DNA of 64,000 nucleotides from Mycobacterium sp. UM_CSW (GTDB lineage Bacteria; Actinomycetota; Actinomycetes; Mycobacteriales; Mycobacteriaceae). The notes under the pieces are model-generated. The model was given only the letters and a program-made list of their open reading frames with translations, was not told the origin of the DNA and searched no databases. This document shows, piece by piece, positions 1 through 8,272 of this stretch. Each line of letters starts with the position of its first letter. Positions within the stretch are counted from its first letter, which is position 1. The stretch covers positions 1 to 64,000 of the forward strand of contig NZ_AUWQ01000028.1 in the NCBI RefSeq assembly GCF_000455205.1, read 5' to 3'. The position numbers were made by a program, and so were the translations under genes.

Positions 1-130
1 GCTCGACGAGTTCGGCGCCACCTTGCGCCAGGCGTTGGCCGAGGAGGGGCCGACCCTGATCGACGTCCCGGTGGACTACAGCCGAAACACCGATCTCGCC
101 GCGCACCTGCACGACGACCCCTTCGAATGA
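1..130 (+). CDS. alsS: Acetolactate synthase, catabolic type (3' end only)
   Basis: Last 42 codons of a frame entering from the left, ending TGA at 128-130. The visible tail contains GPTLIDVPVDYSRN, which matches the closing strand of the C-terminal thiamin-diphosphate domain of AlsS/BudB-type acetolactate synthases. Those enzymes condense two pyruvates to alpha-acetolactate in the cytosol. The acetolactate decarboxylase gene begins 9 bases after the stop, so the pair is probably one acetoin operon; this supports a catabolic enzyme and not the branched-chain biosynthetic IlvB. The active site lies outside the window, so the call rests on the tail and the neighbour. Confidence 0.75.
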   Translation, partial: LDEFGATLRQALAEEGPTLIDVPVDYSRNTDLAAHLHDDPFE

Positions 131-139
131 GCCGAGACC

Positions 140-922
140 ATGAGTAACGCATACGAGCTTTTCCGCCATTGGGCTGCAACGCTTCTCGGACATCACCACG
201 GCGGGGAGGTGTATCAGTTCTCGACGATCAGCGCCCTGCTCGACGGCGTGTACGACGGCGACGCCACCGTTGCCGATATCCTTCGGCACGGCGACTTCGG
301 CCTGGGCACCTTCAATCACCTCGACGGCGAAATGGTGATCCTCGACGGCATTTGCTACCGACTACGCTCGGACGGAACCGCCACCCGGGCACAGCCAACG
401 GACCGCACACCATTCGCGGCGGTCACGCGGTTCCACACCGACTTCGCGATCCCGGTCCGGACGCGCACCGGGCGCGCGGAAGTGAGCGCGGCGATTGACC
501 GCCAAATCCAAAGCCCCAACCTGATTTACGCGATCCGGATTGTCGGTGATTTCGCCGAGCTGCACACTCGCACGGTGATGGAGCAAAAAGCGCCCTATCC
601 CCCATTGACGGAAGCGACCGAGGACCAGGCCGAAACGGTATTCACCGACGTTTCGGGCACGATCGTCGGGTTCCGCACACCCGATTTCGAACAGGGCATC
701 TCCGTGGCCGGATATCACCTGCACTTCCTCAATGATGACCGGACCGGCGGCGGCCATGTCCTCGACTTCACCATCGAGCGCGGCACGGTCTCGGTCAGCG
801 GCGCCTCGCAGTTGCATCTGAGCCTGCCCACGTCCGGCGGGTTTCTCGGCGCGCAACTGGCCGGTGACGATCTCGCCGAGCGGATCGGGAAGGCCGAAGG
901 GCCCAAAGGCGATCCGCGCTGA
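140..922 (+). CDS. alsD: Alpha-acetolactate decarboxylase
   Basis: 260 residues, the normal length for AlsD/BudA. It converts alpha-acetolactate to acetoin and CO2 in the cytosol. The family metal site is visible as H193-x-H195 and H206 inside the stretch HLHFLNDDRTGGGH; these correspond to the three zinc-binding histidines known in the family. It starts 9 bases after the acetolactate synthase stop, so the two are probably co-transcribed and form a complete pyruvate-to-acetoin route. The pathway is more typical of Firmicutes and enterics and is patchy in mycobacteria, so horizontal acquisition is possible, although GC content is ordinary. Confidence 0.93.
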   Translation: MSNAYELFRHWAATLLGHHHGGEVYQFSTISALLDGVYDGDATVADILRHGDFGLGTFNHLDGEMVILDGICYRLRSDGTATRAQPTDRTPFAAVTRFHTDFAIPVRTRTGRAEVSAAIDRQIQSPNLIYAIRIVGDFAELHTRTVMEQKAPYPPLTEATEDQAETVFTDVSGTIVGFRTPDFEQGISVAGYHLHFLNDDRTGGGHVLDFTIERGTVSVSGASQLHLSLPTSGGFLGAQLAGDDLAERIGKAEGPKGDPR

Positions 923-953
923 AGTCACATCCGCCACACGCGTCTCCGTCCGA

Positions 954-1038
954 GCGGGCACCCTTCGTGCCCGCCTCATAGCGACAACTGCGGGCGCACA
1001 CTCCATCACGGCGAATTGTCGCTCAGAGGCGGGCACGA
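954..1038. repeat. Nested inverted repeat, copy A
   Basis: Between the convergent ends of alsD and the next minus-strand gene lie two 26-base arms, 965-990 and 1013-1038, that pair at 22 of 26 positions around a 22-base centre. The core is TGCCCGCCTC followed by AGCGACAA. The left arm also forms a separate hairpin with a perfect 8-base stem (954-961 with 967-974, loop CCTTC), which could act as a terminator. A second element with the same arms is at 11746-11808. Related arms in two places suggest a dispersed palindromic element rather than a chance terminator. Confidence 0.7.
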
Positions 1039-1108
1039 GGGGTCATCCTTCCCGCCAGATGCCAGCGTGACGGATGTGACAAGACGCCTTGGTCGGTCGC
1101 TCGCTTCC

Positions 1109-1774
1109 TCAGCGGTAGATGTTCACGCAATCGGGCAGCCGCAGGTGCGCTGGATCGCCCCGGCCGGTGGCGGCCAGGAGAAACTCATGCGCCGCCATGC
1201 CGGTTTGCCGCGGGAATTGCTCGACCGAAGCCCCCAAGAGCCGCGCGACGGCCGGTTCCGCGGCGGCCGCGTCATCTCGCAGCAGGGCGCCGAGCACGAA
1301 GTCGAGGCTGGCGTGCAAGGCCGGCCCGGCGTCGAACGGCAGACCGACCGCACAACGGATGTCGTCGCCGTGCACGTAGGCGTCGTTCAGCAGCGCGTGC
1401 ACGCCCTGGCCGAGGGTCAGCCCGGGCACGGGACTGGGTGCCAACCAGCTCGCTTCGTCGATCACCACAGCAAGGCGCGCAACGGAATCCGCCGCGGTCT
1501 GCAGCCGCCCGGCGAGCGCGGCCGGTGATTCGCCGCGCAAGGCCGCCGCTTGGTCGTCCGGTGTACGCGTGCCGATCACGCCGCTGACGGTGTCGACGGC
1601 CTGACCCACCACGTGGCCGGCCACGTCACGCACCTGCCAGCCGACGCAACGGGTTTCGCGCGTCCACTGCGACGCATCGAGTTGGCCGATGAGTTCGGCG
1701 AACGAGCGGTATTCGCTGACGAGGCCCGTGGTCGTCACGACTCGATCGGGTCCCGGGCGCACGATCGTGGTCAT
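1109..1774 (-). CDS. Maleylpyruvate isomerase/DinB-like family protein
   Basis: 221 residues from the ATG at 1774; an upstream extension would run into the preceding gene. It carries the pattern of the mycothiol-dependent maleylpyruvate isomerase N-terminal (DinB-like) superfamily: CVGWQVRDVAGHVVGQ near residue 45 and NDAYVHGDDIR near residue 130, whose histidines form a metal site in characterised members. These are cytosolic four-helix proteins that often act with mycothiol, but the substrate cannot be read here. The start overlaps the stop of the LLM oxidoreductase gene by four bases (ATGA), so it is the second gene of a two-gene operon and translation is probably coupled. Confidence 0.75.
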   Translation of the reverse strand: MTTIVRPGPDRVVTTTGLVSEYRSFAELIGQLDASQWTRETRCVGWQVRDVAGHVVGQAVDTVSGVIGTRTPDDQAAALRGESPAALAGRLQTAADSVARLAVVIDEASWLAPSPVPGLTLGQGVHALLNDAYVHGDDIRCAVGLPFDAGPALHASLDFVLGALLRDDAAAAEPAVARLLGASVEQFPRQTGMAAHEFLLAATGRGDPAHLRLPDCVNIYR

Positions 1775-2721
1775 CGCAACGCCTCCGCCACCGTCCGCAG
1801 CTGGCGCAGCTGCTCGATGAATCCGTCCGGGCCGAGGACTGCTATTCGGCACACCAGATCCCGCGCGCCAGCGTCGATATAGCTCGCCAGCCTTGCGGTC
1901 ACGGCGTCGGGCGTCCCCGCCGCGAACGTCTGGATCTGCTCGACGACATCGATGCCGAAACCGTAAGTCTGGGTGGCGAAATGATCCGAAGCCGCCCGCC
2001 CGCCGTCGGGATCATCCGTTATCAGCACGGTAACGAACAGGGCCGGCGTCACCGCGTCGGCGGCGCGGCCCGCGATCTCGGCGGCGGCCCGCACCTCGGC
2101 CAGACCAGACGAATAGGCCTGCGGTGTCGGAGGATACGGGAGCCACCCGTCGTAGAAACGGCCGGCGCGGGCCCGCGCACCAGGCGTGTCCGCGGCCAGC
2201 CATACCGGCGGGTCGGACGCGTTGAACGGCGTGATGCCGGCCGGAATGTCGTCGAGATGCAGCACAACCCCGTGAAACGAACTGGGCTCCTTGGTGTTCC
2301 ACAGCTGGCGCCATAGTGCGACGGTGTCGTCGAGGCGCGCGAAGCGCCGGCGCCACGGGACCTCGGAGGCCGCGTACTCCACCTCGGACAAGCCCGGGAA
2401 GCCGGCGCCGACCGCCACCGCCAATCGCCCGCCCGACAGCCGATCGATGGAGGCCAGGACCTGCGCGGTCTGCACCGGCCGCCGCAGCACGGGCTGCAGG
2501 GCGGCGGTCCCCAGGGTGATCCGATCGGTGACCGCGGCCGCCGCCGACAGAAACGTCAGCGCTTCGATGCGCGGACGCACCAACGAGTCGTTTGCCCACA
2601 GCGAGTCGAACCCCAGATCCTCGACGGCGCGGGCAAAGTCGAGTAGGCGGCGCAGGTCGGTACCGGCCCATGGTTCGGCGGCCAGGGGAGGCATCACGCC
2701 GAGGCGGAGTGGCTGATTCAT
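1771..2721 (-). CDS. LLM-class F420-dependent oxidoreductase
   Basis: 316 residues with the TIM-barrel pattern of luciferase-like monooxygenases: an N-terminal ARAVEDLGFDSLWANDSL segment, ITLGTAALQPVLRRP for strand 4, and SGGRLAVAVGAGFPG for the cofactor loop. Mycobacterial members usually use F420 and act on small organic substrates in the cytosol. The start ATG at 2721 is 84 bases from the divergent MmyB-type regulator gene, and the intergenic region holds a long palindrome, so the regulator probably controls this operon. The substrate is unknown. Confidence 0.8.
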   Translation of the reverse strand: MNQPLRLGVMPPLAAEPWAGTDLRRLLDFARAVEDLGFDSLWANDSLVRPRIEALTFLSAAAAVTDRITLGTAALQPVLRRPVQTAQVLASIDRLSGGRLAVAVGAGFPGLSEVEYAASEVPWRRRFARLDDTVALWRQLWNTKEPSSFHGVVLHLDDIPAGITPFNASDPPVWLAADTPGARARAGRFYDGWLPYPPTPQAYSSGLAEVRAAAEIAGRAADAVTPALFVTVLITDDPDGGRAASDHFATQTYGFGIDVVEQIQTFAAGTPDAVTARLASYIDAGARDLVCRIAVLGPDGFIEQLRQLRTVAEALR

Positions 2722-2752
2722 ACGGCGATCGTGTCGCCCGCACTGGCGCGCG

Positions 2753-2774
2753 GCAATTCCCTCGAGGGAATAGC
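2753..2774. promoter_or_regulatory. Palindromic operator between divergent LLM and MmyB-type genes
   Basis: ATTCCCTCGAGGGAAT (2756-2771) is a perfect 16-base palindrome. With the flanking GC on both sides it extends to 22 bases with a single mismatched pair. It sits midway between start codons at 2721 (minus) and 2806 (plus), a natural binding site for the dimeric regulator encoded alongside. No protein binding is shown by sequence alone. Confidence 0.6.
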
Positions 2775-2805
2775 GGCCAGCGCCGCGAACGGGTTGACTG
2801 TTTGC

Positions 2806-3588
2806 ATGTCGGTTTCGGTGCAGGGCGACTTCGGCACGGCGCTGCGGGAGTGGCGTAATCGGCGACGGCTCAGCCAGATCGACCTGGCCAACGATGCCGG
2901 CACCACCCAACGGCACCTGAGCTACTTGGAGCAGGGTCGATCGGTGCCGGGGCGCGACATCGTCAGCCGGCTGGCCGACTCGCTGCAGCTGTCGCTGCGG
3001 CAACGCAACTCGCTGCTATCGGCGGCGGGGTTCGCGCCCGCGTATCCGGAGTCGGCGCCCGACGCGCTGCTGCTGCAACCGGTGCGAGAGGCGTTGCAGC
3101 ATGTGCTCGACGGCCATCTGCCGTATCCGGCGATGGTCATGGACGGCTTCGGCGAATTGGTCGCCGCCAACGGGGCGTTCGGACTCCTGACCGACGGGGT
3201 GGCGGAGTGGCTGCTGGAGCCGCCGGTCAACGTGTTGCGCGTCGCGCTGCATCCGGAGGGCATGGCGGCGCGCATCGTGAACCTCGACGATTGGCGGCGC
3301 CACATTCTGCATGGCCTGCGCGAGCGCGGTCCACACCCGCGCATCGACGCGCTGATCGAGGAACTCGAGGGATACGGCGTGCCGACGCCGGGCGGGCGGC
3401 CGATCGAATCGCTCGGGTTCGCGGTGCCGCTGCACCTGCGCTCCCCCGACGGTGACGTGCGGCTGATCGCGACGATCTCGACGTTCGTCACGGCGCTCGA
3501 TGTCACCGTGTCGGAGCTGCGCCTCGAGGCGTTCCTGCCCGCCGACCGGGAAACCGCCGCGATTCTCGCCCGCCGTCACAGCAGGTGA
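2806..3588 (+). CDS. XRE/MmyB-type transcriptional regulator
   Basis: 260 residues from the ATG at 2806; earlier in-frame codons would read through the intergenic palindrome. Residues about 8-63 form a helix-turn-helix (ALREWRNRRRLSQIDLANDAGTTQRHLSYLEQ), and the rest matches the MmyB-like PAS-type ligand-binding domain, including AMVMDGFGELVAANGAF. The family usually regulates a neighbouring dehydrogenase or oxidoreductase in response to a small, possibly fatty-acid-like ligand. The divergent LLM operon is the likely target and autoregulation is likely. Confidence 0.85.
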   Translation: MSVSVQGDFGTALREWRNRRRLSQIDLANDAGTTQRHLSYLEQGRSVPGRDIVSRLADSLQLSLRQRNSLLSAAGFAPAYPESAPDALLLQPVREALQHVLDGHLPYPAMVMDGFGELVAANGAFGLLTDGVAEWLLEPPVNVLRVALHPEGMAARIVNLDDWRRHILHGLRERGPHPRIDALIEELEGYGVPTPGGRPIESLGFAVPLHLRSPDGDVRLIATISTFVTALDVTVSELRLEAFLPADRETAAILARRHSR

Positions 3589-3665
3589 GGCGAATTCACG
3601 GAGTGTTCAGGCACGCGACGGTTCCACATCGATGAATGCACATACGCGCCGCGTGTCCTCACGTT

Positions 3666-4790
3666 ATGCGCGTTGCACAGGTCGCCAACTTCTATGGCCC
3701 CCGCTCCGGCGGCCTGCGCACCGCGGTGGACCGGCTCGGCGCCGAATACTGCGCCGCCGGGCATGAGGTGTTCCTGATCGTCCCCGGCCGAAACGCCGAA
3801 CGCACGGAGCTGCCCACGGGCGTGGTGCGAATAACCATGCCCGCCCGGTTGATTCCCTTCACCGGCGGCTACCGCGCGGTGATGCCGGGACCCGTCAAGG
3901 CGCTGCTGGCGGCGCTGAAGCCCGACGCGTTGGAGGTCTCCGACCGGCTCACCCTGCGGTCGCTGGGGCCTTGGGGCCGCGAATACGGCGCCAACACGGT
4001 GATGATCTCCCACGAGCGCCTGGATCGCCTTGTGGGGCAAGTACTTCCGCGGCGCAGCGCGGAGAAGTTCGCGGACTTCGCCAACCGGCGCACCGCCGCC
4101 AACTACGACACCGTGGTGTGCACCACCGCGTTCGCGCGCGAAGAGTTCGACCGGATCGGCGCCACCAACACCGTCACCGTGCCCCTGGGCGTGGACCTGC
4201 AGACGTTCCACCCGCGCCGGCACTCCTATCTGGTGCGGCGGCGCTGGGCCACCCCAGAGCAGATCCTGCTGGTGCACTGCGGCCGGCTGTCGGTGGAAAA
4301 GCGCGTCGACCGCAGCATCGACGCCCTAGGCGCGCTGTGCCATGCCGGCGTCGACGCCCGGCTGGTCGTCGTGGGCGAGGGGCCGTTGCGGGCCAGGCTG
4401 GAAAGGCAGGCCTCCCGCCTTCCGATCGACTTCACCGGCTTCATCAACAACCGGCGCACCGTCGCCGAGCTGCTGGCCACCGCCGACGTGACGCTGGCGC
4501 CGGGCCCGCATGAGACGTTCGGGCTGGCCGCGCTGGAATCGCTGGCATGCGGGACACCGGCCGTCGTGTCGCGCACGTCGGCGCTGACCGAGATCATCAC
4601 CCCGGACAGCGGCGCGCTGGCCGACAACGACCCCTTCGCCATCGCGTGGGCGGTCGGCGCGATTGTCGGTCGACCGGAAAACCACCGCCGTCGCTCCGCG
4701 CGGCGCCGCGCGGAGAACTTCACTTGGGAACGCGCCGCGGCCGGCATGCTGGCGTCGTTGGGGACCGGCGAAACCAAAGAAAGCGCGTAG
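3666..4790 (+). CDS. pimC: Alpha-mannosyltransferase PimC-like
   Basis: 374-residue GT4 glycosyltransferase starting at MRVAQVANFYGPRSGGLRTA, a sequence I recognise from PimC of M. tuberculosis CDC1551. That enzyme transfers mannose from GDP-mannose to phosphatidylinositol mannosides at the inner face of the membrane. The acceptor domain opens with the Gly-rich GPRSGGL loop. The donor domain has the EX7E motif at E283 and E291 after H282 (GPHETFGLAALES). A start at 3636 is possible, but the family begins at 3666. It appears to be a stand-alone gene. PimC is not present in every mycobacterium. Confidence 0.85.
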   Translation: MRVAQVANFYGPRSGGLRTAVDRLGAEYCAAGHEVFLIVPGRNAERTELPTGVVRITMPARLIPFTGGYRAVMPGPVKALLAALKPDALEVSDRLTLRSLGPWGREYGANTVMISHERLDRLVGQVLPRRSAEKFADFANRRTAANYDTVVCTTAFAREEFDRIGATNTVTVPLGVDLQTFHPRRHSYLVRRRWATPEQILLVHCGRLSVEKRVDRSIDALGALCHAGVDARLVVVGEGPLRARLERQASRLPIDFTGFINNRRTVAELLATADVTLAPGPHETFGLAALESLACGTPAVVSRTSALTEIITPDSGALADNDPFAIAWAVGAIVGRPENHRRRSARRRAENFTWERAAAGMLASLGTGETKESA

Positions 4791-4837
4791 CGCTGCTAAC
4801 CGCAGCTCAAGCCGACTCGGCGAGCAGAGACCCGGGG

Positions 4838-5170
4838 CTATCCGCCGCCGCTGGGCTTGTTTTCCGGGTGCTTGCCGGGGCAGTAGTCCGCGGTGGCCGC
4901 GCCGATGAACGTCTCGGCCTGCGCCTGGGTCAGCTTGTGCGACCCGGTCAGCTGGTCGATCTCATCCTTCTGGGTGTAGCCCGCCTCGAGGTCCTTGCAC
5001 ATGGTGCGTGCCATGTTCACCACCTGTGACGGCGAACCCAAGTTGATGCCGTGCCCCGCCAGGTATTCCGCGAAGTCCTGGTCCGTCTGGTCGGCGTGCG
5101 CGACGGCTGCGGGCACCCACGTGAAAGCCAGGAACGCGCCGAACGCGACCGCAGTAAGCTTCTTCTTCAT
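4838..5170 (-). CDS. Secreted DUF732-family protein
   Basis: 110 residues. MKKK is followed by a hydrophobic stretch to about residue 24 ending AVAHA, a clear Sec signal peptide with probable cleavage before DQTD. The mature part has the DUF732 pattern: DQDFAEYLAGHGI, a central cysteine in MARTMCKDLEAGY, and a second cysteine near the end in ADYCPGK, suggesting one disulfide. The family is abundant in mycobacteria with unknown function. I chose ATG 5170 because the eight residues before it would precede the signal peptide. It is divergent from sseB. Confidence 0.8.
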   Translation of the reverse strand: MKKKLTAVAFGAFLAFTWVPAAVAHADQTDQDFAEYLAGHGINLGSPSQVVNMARTMCKDLEAGYTQKDEIDQLTGSHKLTQAQAETFIGAATADYCPGKHPENKPSGGG

Positions 5171-5437
5171 TTCCCCATCACTTTCGAAAACCACACGGGC
5201 CGGAAGCCCACTGTAATTAATCCTCGCGTGCGAGCGGTTCCATGGTCAATAGTCTTCTCGCGGGACCGCACGCCGAAAGCCAAACTTCAATCCGCCGTTC
5301 AGTTTTAGTTCTGGTCGAGTTTAATTCTGACCGCGCCGCCGACCTCGTCGGGGACCGCAAGAGTTCACCTTCGGTTCCGACGGCGTTTACTTCTTGGCCC
5401 GCGGCTAGGCTCGCGGGAGACGCAAGGAGGTGCACTA
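5171..5437. other. Divergent intergenic region between DUF732 gene and sseB
   Basis: 267 bases, more AT-rich than the neighbouring genes (TGTAATTAATC near 5211, TTTAATTC near 5319). It must hold the promoters of both divergent genes, but I see no convincing -35/-10 pair. AAGGAGG, about 7 bases before the GTG at 5438, is a strong ribosome-binding site for sseB. Confidence 0.5.
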
Positions 5438-6289
5438 GTGGAGGCCCGCGACCAGGTGCTGATCACGGCCACCGAGCTGGCCGCCGCCATGGAGGGCGGC
5501 GACCCGCTCGCGATACTCGACGTGCGTTGGCGCCTGGACGAACCCGACGGCCGCGCGGCCTACCTGGCGGGCCACCTGCCGGGCGCGGTGTACGTGTCGC
5601 TCGAGGACGAGCTGAGCGACCACGGCCTGGCCGGCCGGGGGCGCCACCCGCTGCCGTCCGGGCGCAGCCTGGAGACGGCCGCGCGCCGATGGGGCGTCGG
5701 CCAAGACGATTTGGTCGTCGTCTACGACGACTGGAACCGTGCCGGCTCCGCGCGGGCGTGGTGGGTGCTGACGGCGGCGGGGCTGGAAAACGTGCGCATC
5801 CTGGACGGCGGCCTGACCGCGTGGCGCGCGTCGGGACGGGCCCTCGACACCGGCCCGGTCGATCCGCCGCCCGGGAATGTGGTTGTGCCGCACGATGATC
5901 TGTACGCGGGCGGACGACCCACGTTGGCGGCCGCCCAAGTTGGCGAGGTTATGACGCTGCTCGATGCTCGTGCCCCCGAACGGTTTCGGGGCGACGTCGA
6001 ACCCCTCGACCCCGTCGCCGGCCACATTCCCGGCGCGAAAAACCTTCCCAGCGGCGCCGTCCTGGCGGGCGACGGGACCTTCGTCGGCGATTACGCGCTT
6101 GACCAACTGCTGTCCGACCACGGCATCGATCGCGAGGGCCCGATGGGCGTCTATTGCGGCTCGGGCGTCACCGCGGCCATCACGATCGCTGCGCTCGCCG
6201 CGGCGGGCCGAGAGGCGGCGCTGTATCCGGGGTCGTGGTCGGAGTGGTGTTCGGATCCCAGCCGCCCGGTTGCCCGCGGCGCCGAGTGA
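5438..6289 (+). CDS. sseB: Thiosulfate sulfurtransferase-like (tandem rhodanese)
   Basis: 283 residues, two rhodanese domains, closely matching M. tuberculosis SseB (Rv2291) as I remember it. The N-terminal domain (about 10-125) has ILDVRW and VVYDDWNRAGSARAWW, with Asp where an active cysteine would be, so it is structural. The C-terminal domain has YCGSGVTAA with the persulfide-forming Cys at residue 240. Such enzymes move sulfane sulfur from thiosulfate to an acceptor in the cytosol. The GTG start follows a strong AAGGAGG. In M. tuberculosis sseB lies in the block that also holds dhmA and htpG, both found further right here. Confidence 0.88.
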   Translation: MEARDQVLITATELAAAMEGGDPLAILDVRWRLDEPDGRAAYLAGHLPGAVYVSLEDELSDHGLAGRGRHPLPSGRSLETAARRWGVGQDDLVVVYDDWNRAGSARAWWVLTAAGLENVRILDGGLTAWRASGRALDTGPVDPPPGNVVVPHDDLYAGGRPTLAAAQVGEVMTLLDARAPERFRGDVEPLDPVAGHIPGAKNLPSGAVLAGDGTFVGDYALDQLLSDHGIDREGPMGVYCGSGVTAAITIAALAAAGREAALYPGSWSEWCSDPSRPVARGAE

Positions 6290-6290
6290 C

Positions 6291-7301
6291 TCAGACGCCG
6301 GCCCAGCTCTGCAGGAAGGCCGCGGTTACCCGGGCCGCGTTTTCCGCCGCGATTTGCTTGTAGAAGAAGAACTCGAACGGGAACCCCGGCAGGCCCAGCG
6401 GGTCGCCCGCGCCGTCCGAAACCCCGCGGATGCCCAGGAACGGCACGCCGTGCGCGTCGGCGACCGCCTGCACCGCCGCCGTCTCGTTGTCCGTCGCGTC
6501 GAAGGCCGGGTTGGCCGTCGACGCGATGTTCAGGTTGCTGATCAGTGAGTTTCGCAGCCACGGCCCCGCCGCCTGAAAGAAGTTGCCGGTGTAGAAAAGC
6601 GAGCGATCCGGCGCGCTGCAGGGTTGGCAGCCGAACACGTCGCCGCCGTTCGGTATGCACGGGAACGCGCGGCCGTTGTTGTTGTCGGAGCTGGAACCGT
6701 CGCCGCCGACCACCAGCCTCGGCTGGCGCTTCAGGTTGATCAGCTTGACGCGGGGAGCGTTCTCGCACAGGCAGATCGGATTGCCAAGGTAGTTAACGCT
6801 TTCCAGGTCGACGCTCAGCGCCTGGGCCGCGGCCAGCATGCCAGGGTCGACGGGGTGAAACGTCGCGCCCCGATCCAGGCTCCAGCGGGCCGGCACCGCC
6901 ACGTCCCCAATGTTGACGCGCGCGCCGCCCCCGGCGACGCCCGAGAACACCACCGCCCCAATGGAAACCGACGACGCGCAGGTGAACCGCGTGAAGGCGG
7001 TTTGGGCGGTCTCGGTGGCGTTCACCAGGCCGATGCCCGTCATCGCCACGATCACCTTCTTGCCGCCGATCGTCCCGAGGTAATAGCGCCGGCGCTCGGA
7101 CCGCACCACCGGGTGGGGGTCCAGCGCGGTGAACGACAGCACGGCATCGGCCTCGGCCGGGAAGGCGGACAGCACCAGCGTGCGCTGTTCGCAGGAATCC
7201 GTCGTCACCTCCGGCGCGCCTGCGGGCTCGGCGGCGGCCACGCCGGCGCCCACCGACAGCGCGAGCGCCACCATGGCGGCGACGCGAAAAGGCTTGAGCA
7301 C
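6291..7301 (-). CDS. Secreted nucleosidase/phosphorylase-superfamily protein
   Basis: 336 residues. Residues 1-25 are a signal peptide ([19 protein letters not shown]), so the protein is exported. The rest resembles the PNP/MTAN superfamily: a Gly-rich strand [12 protein letters not shown], then [29 protein letters not shown], which aligns with the MTAN segment that contacts the ribose and ends in the catalytic Asp of the SD pair. Between the two is a cysteine-rich insert ([23 protein letters not shown]) suggesting disulfides outside the cell. Exported nucleosidases would be scavengers or lipid-nucleoside hydrolases; the substrate is unknown. The GTG start at 7301 has GGGGGA just upstream; it faces sseB tail to tail. 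Confidence 0.72.
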   Translation of the reverse strand: MLKPFRVAAMVALALSVGAGVAAAEPAGAPEVTTDSCEQRTLVLSAFPAEADAVLSFTALDPHPVVRSERRRYYLGTIGGKKVIVAMTGIGLVNATETAQTAFTRFTCASSVSIGAVVFSGVAGGGARVNIGDVAVPARWSLDRGATFHPVDPGMLAAAQALSVDLESVNYLGNPICLCENAPRVKLINLKRQPRLVVGGDGSSSDNNNGRAFPCIPNGGDVFGCQPCSAPDRSLFYTGNFFQAAGPWLRNSLISNLNIASTANPAFDATDNETAAVQAVADAHGVPFLGIRGVSDGAGDPLGLPGFPFEFFFYKQIAAENAARVTAAFLQSWAGV

Positions 7302-7452
7302 GCTCCCCCTGGTTTTTTGTCGGTCATGAATGCCGAGACTCGCTGCCTTATCGATGTGGCTAATGTGATGGCTTGATTTTCGCGCATCGAGGGTGCGGCT
7401 GAATATTCGTTATCGTTCTTTTTGTTTAGCGATTTCGTGTCGTTATTGCCGC

Positions 7453-7466
7453 TAGTCTCAACGGCG
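7453..7466 (+). promoter_or_regulatory. Probable leaderless promoter of the 7466 operon
   Basis: TAGTCT (7453-7458) fits the mycobacterial -10 consensus TANNNT and ends seven bases before the GTG at 7466, which has no Shine-Dalgarno sequence. This spacing puts the transcription start on or next to the start codon. No convincing -35 is visible, as is common for mycobacterial promoters. Confidence 0.4.
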
Positions 7467-8272
7467 TGCTTGAAGTGATCGACAAGGGACCGAACGGCGG
7501 CTCCGGCAAAACGCCCTTGTTGTTCGTCCACGGCGCCTGGCACGGCGCCTGGTGCTGGGACGAGCATTTCTTGGACTTCTTCGCGGCGAAGGGCTATCGG
7601 TCGGTGGCCGTCAGCCTGCGCGGTCACGGGAAGAGCCCCGCGCCCAAAGCCATGCAGTTCTGCTCGATGGCGGACTTCGTCGACGACGTCGCCTCGGTCG
7701 CCGACGGCCTGCCCGAACGGCCGGTGGTGATCGGGCACTCCATGGGCGGCTTTGTGGTGCAGAAGTATCTCGAGTCGCACGACGCGCCGGCCGCCGTCCT
7801 ACTCGCGTCCGTGCCGCCCAGCGGGATCGCCAGATTCCTGCTGCGCCGGTTCAGGCTGCACCCGTGGCTGACCGCGCGGCACCTCGCCATCACCAAATCC
7901 AAGGGGAGTATGGGCCGCACCGCCGAATTGGCCCGGGAAAGCTTCTTTTCCGACTCGACTCCCCTCGCCGACGTGGCGCGCTACGCGGCCGGGCTTGACG
8001 AGGAGTATGTGGGCAAACACGTGCTCGGCATGCTGTGGCTCGATCTGCCGACGCCCTCCCTCGTCAACACCCCGGTTTTGGTCCTCGGGGCCGAAAACGA
8101 CATCCTTTTCTCGACACGGGAAGTGCGGGCGACCGCGAGGGCATATCACACCGAGGCGCAGTTCATTCCGGGAATGGCGCACGACATGATGCTCGAGCCC
8201 GGCTGGGCCGACGTGGCCGAGCGAATTCACGCCTGGCTCGAAACCCGTTGTCCGGCGGCGTCGCCGAAATGA
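7466..8272 (+). CDS. Alpha/beta hydrolase
   Basis: 268 residues. The fold is clear: LLFVHGAWHGAWCWDEHF for the oxyanion HG motif, GHSMGG with the nucleophile Ser92, VLVLGAENDILF carrying the acid strand, and a histidine in PGMAHDMMLEPGW near residue 236. HGAWHGAWCW resembles esterases of the methylesterase/hydroxynitrile-lyase group. The TGA overlaps the next ATG (ATGA), so it leads an operon of five plus-strand genes. The substrate is unknown; the following SDR and LLM enzymes suggest hydrolysis followed by oxidation of a released alcohol. Confidence 0.83.
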   Translation: MLEVIDKGPNGGSGKTPLLFVHGAWHGAWCWDEHFLDFFAAKGYRSVAVSLRGHGKSPAPKAMQFCSMADFVDDVASVADGLPERPVVIGHSMGGFVVQKYLESHDAPAAVLLASVPPSGIARFLLRRFRLHPWLTARHLAITKSKGSMGRTAELARESFFSDSTPLADVARYAAGLDEEYVGKHVLGMLWLDLPTPSLVNTPVLVLGAENDILFSTREVRATARAYHTEAQFIPGMAHDMMLEPGWADVAERIHAWLETRCPAASPK

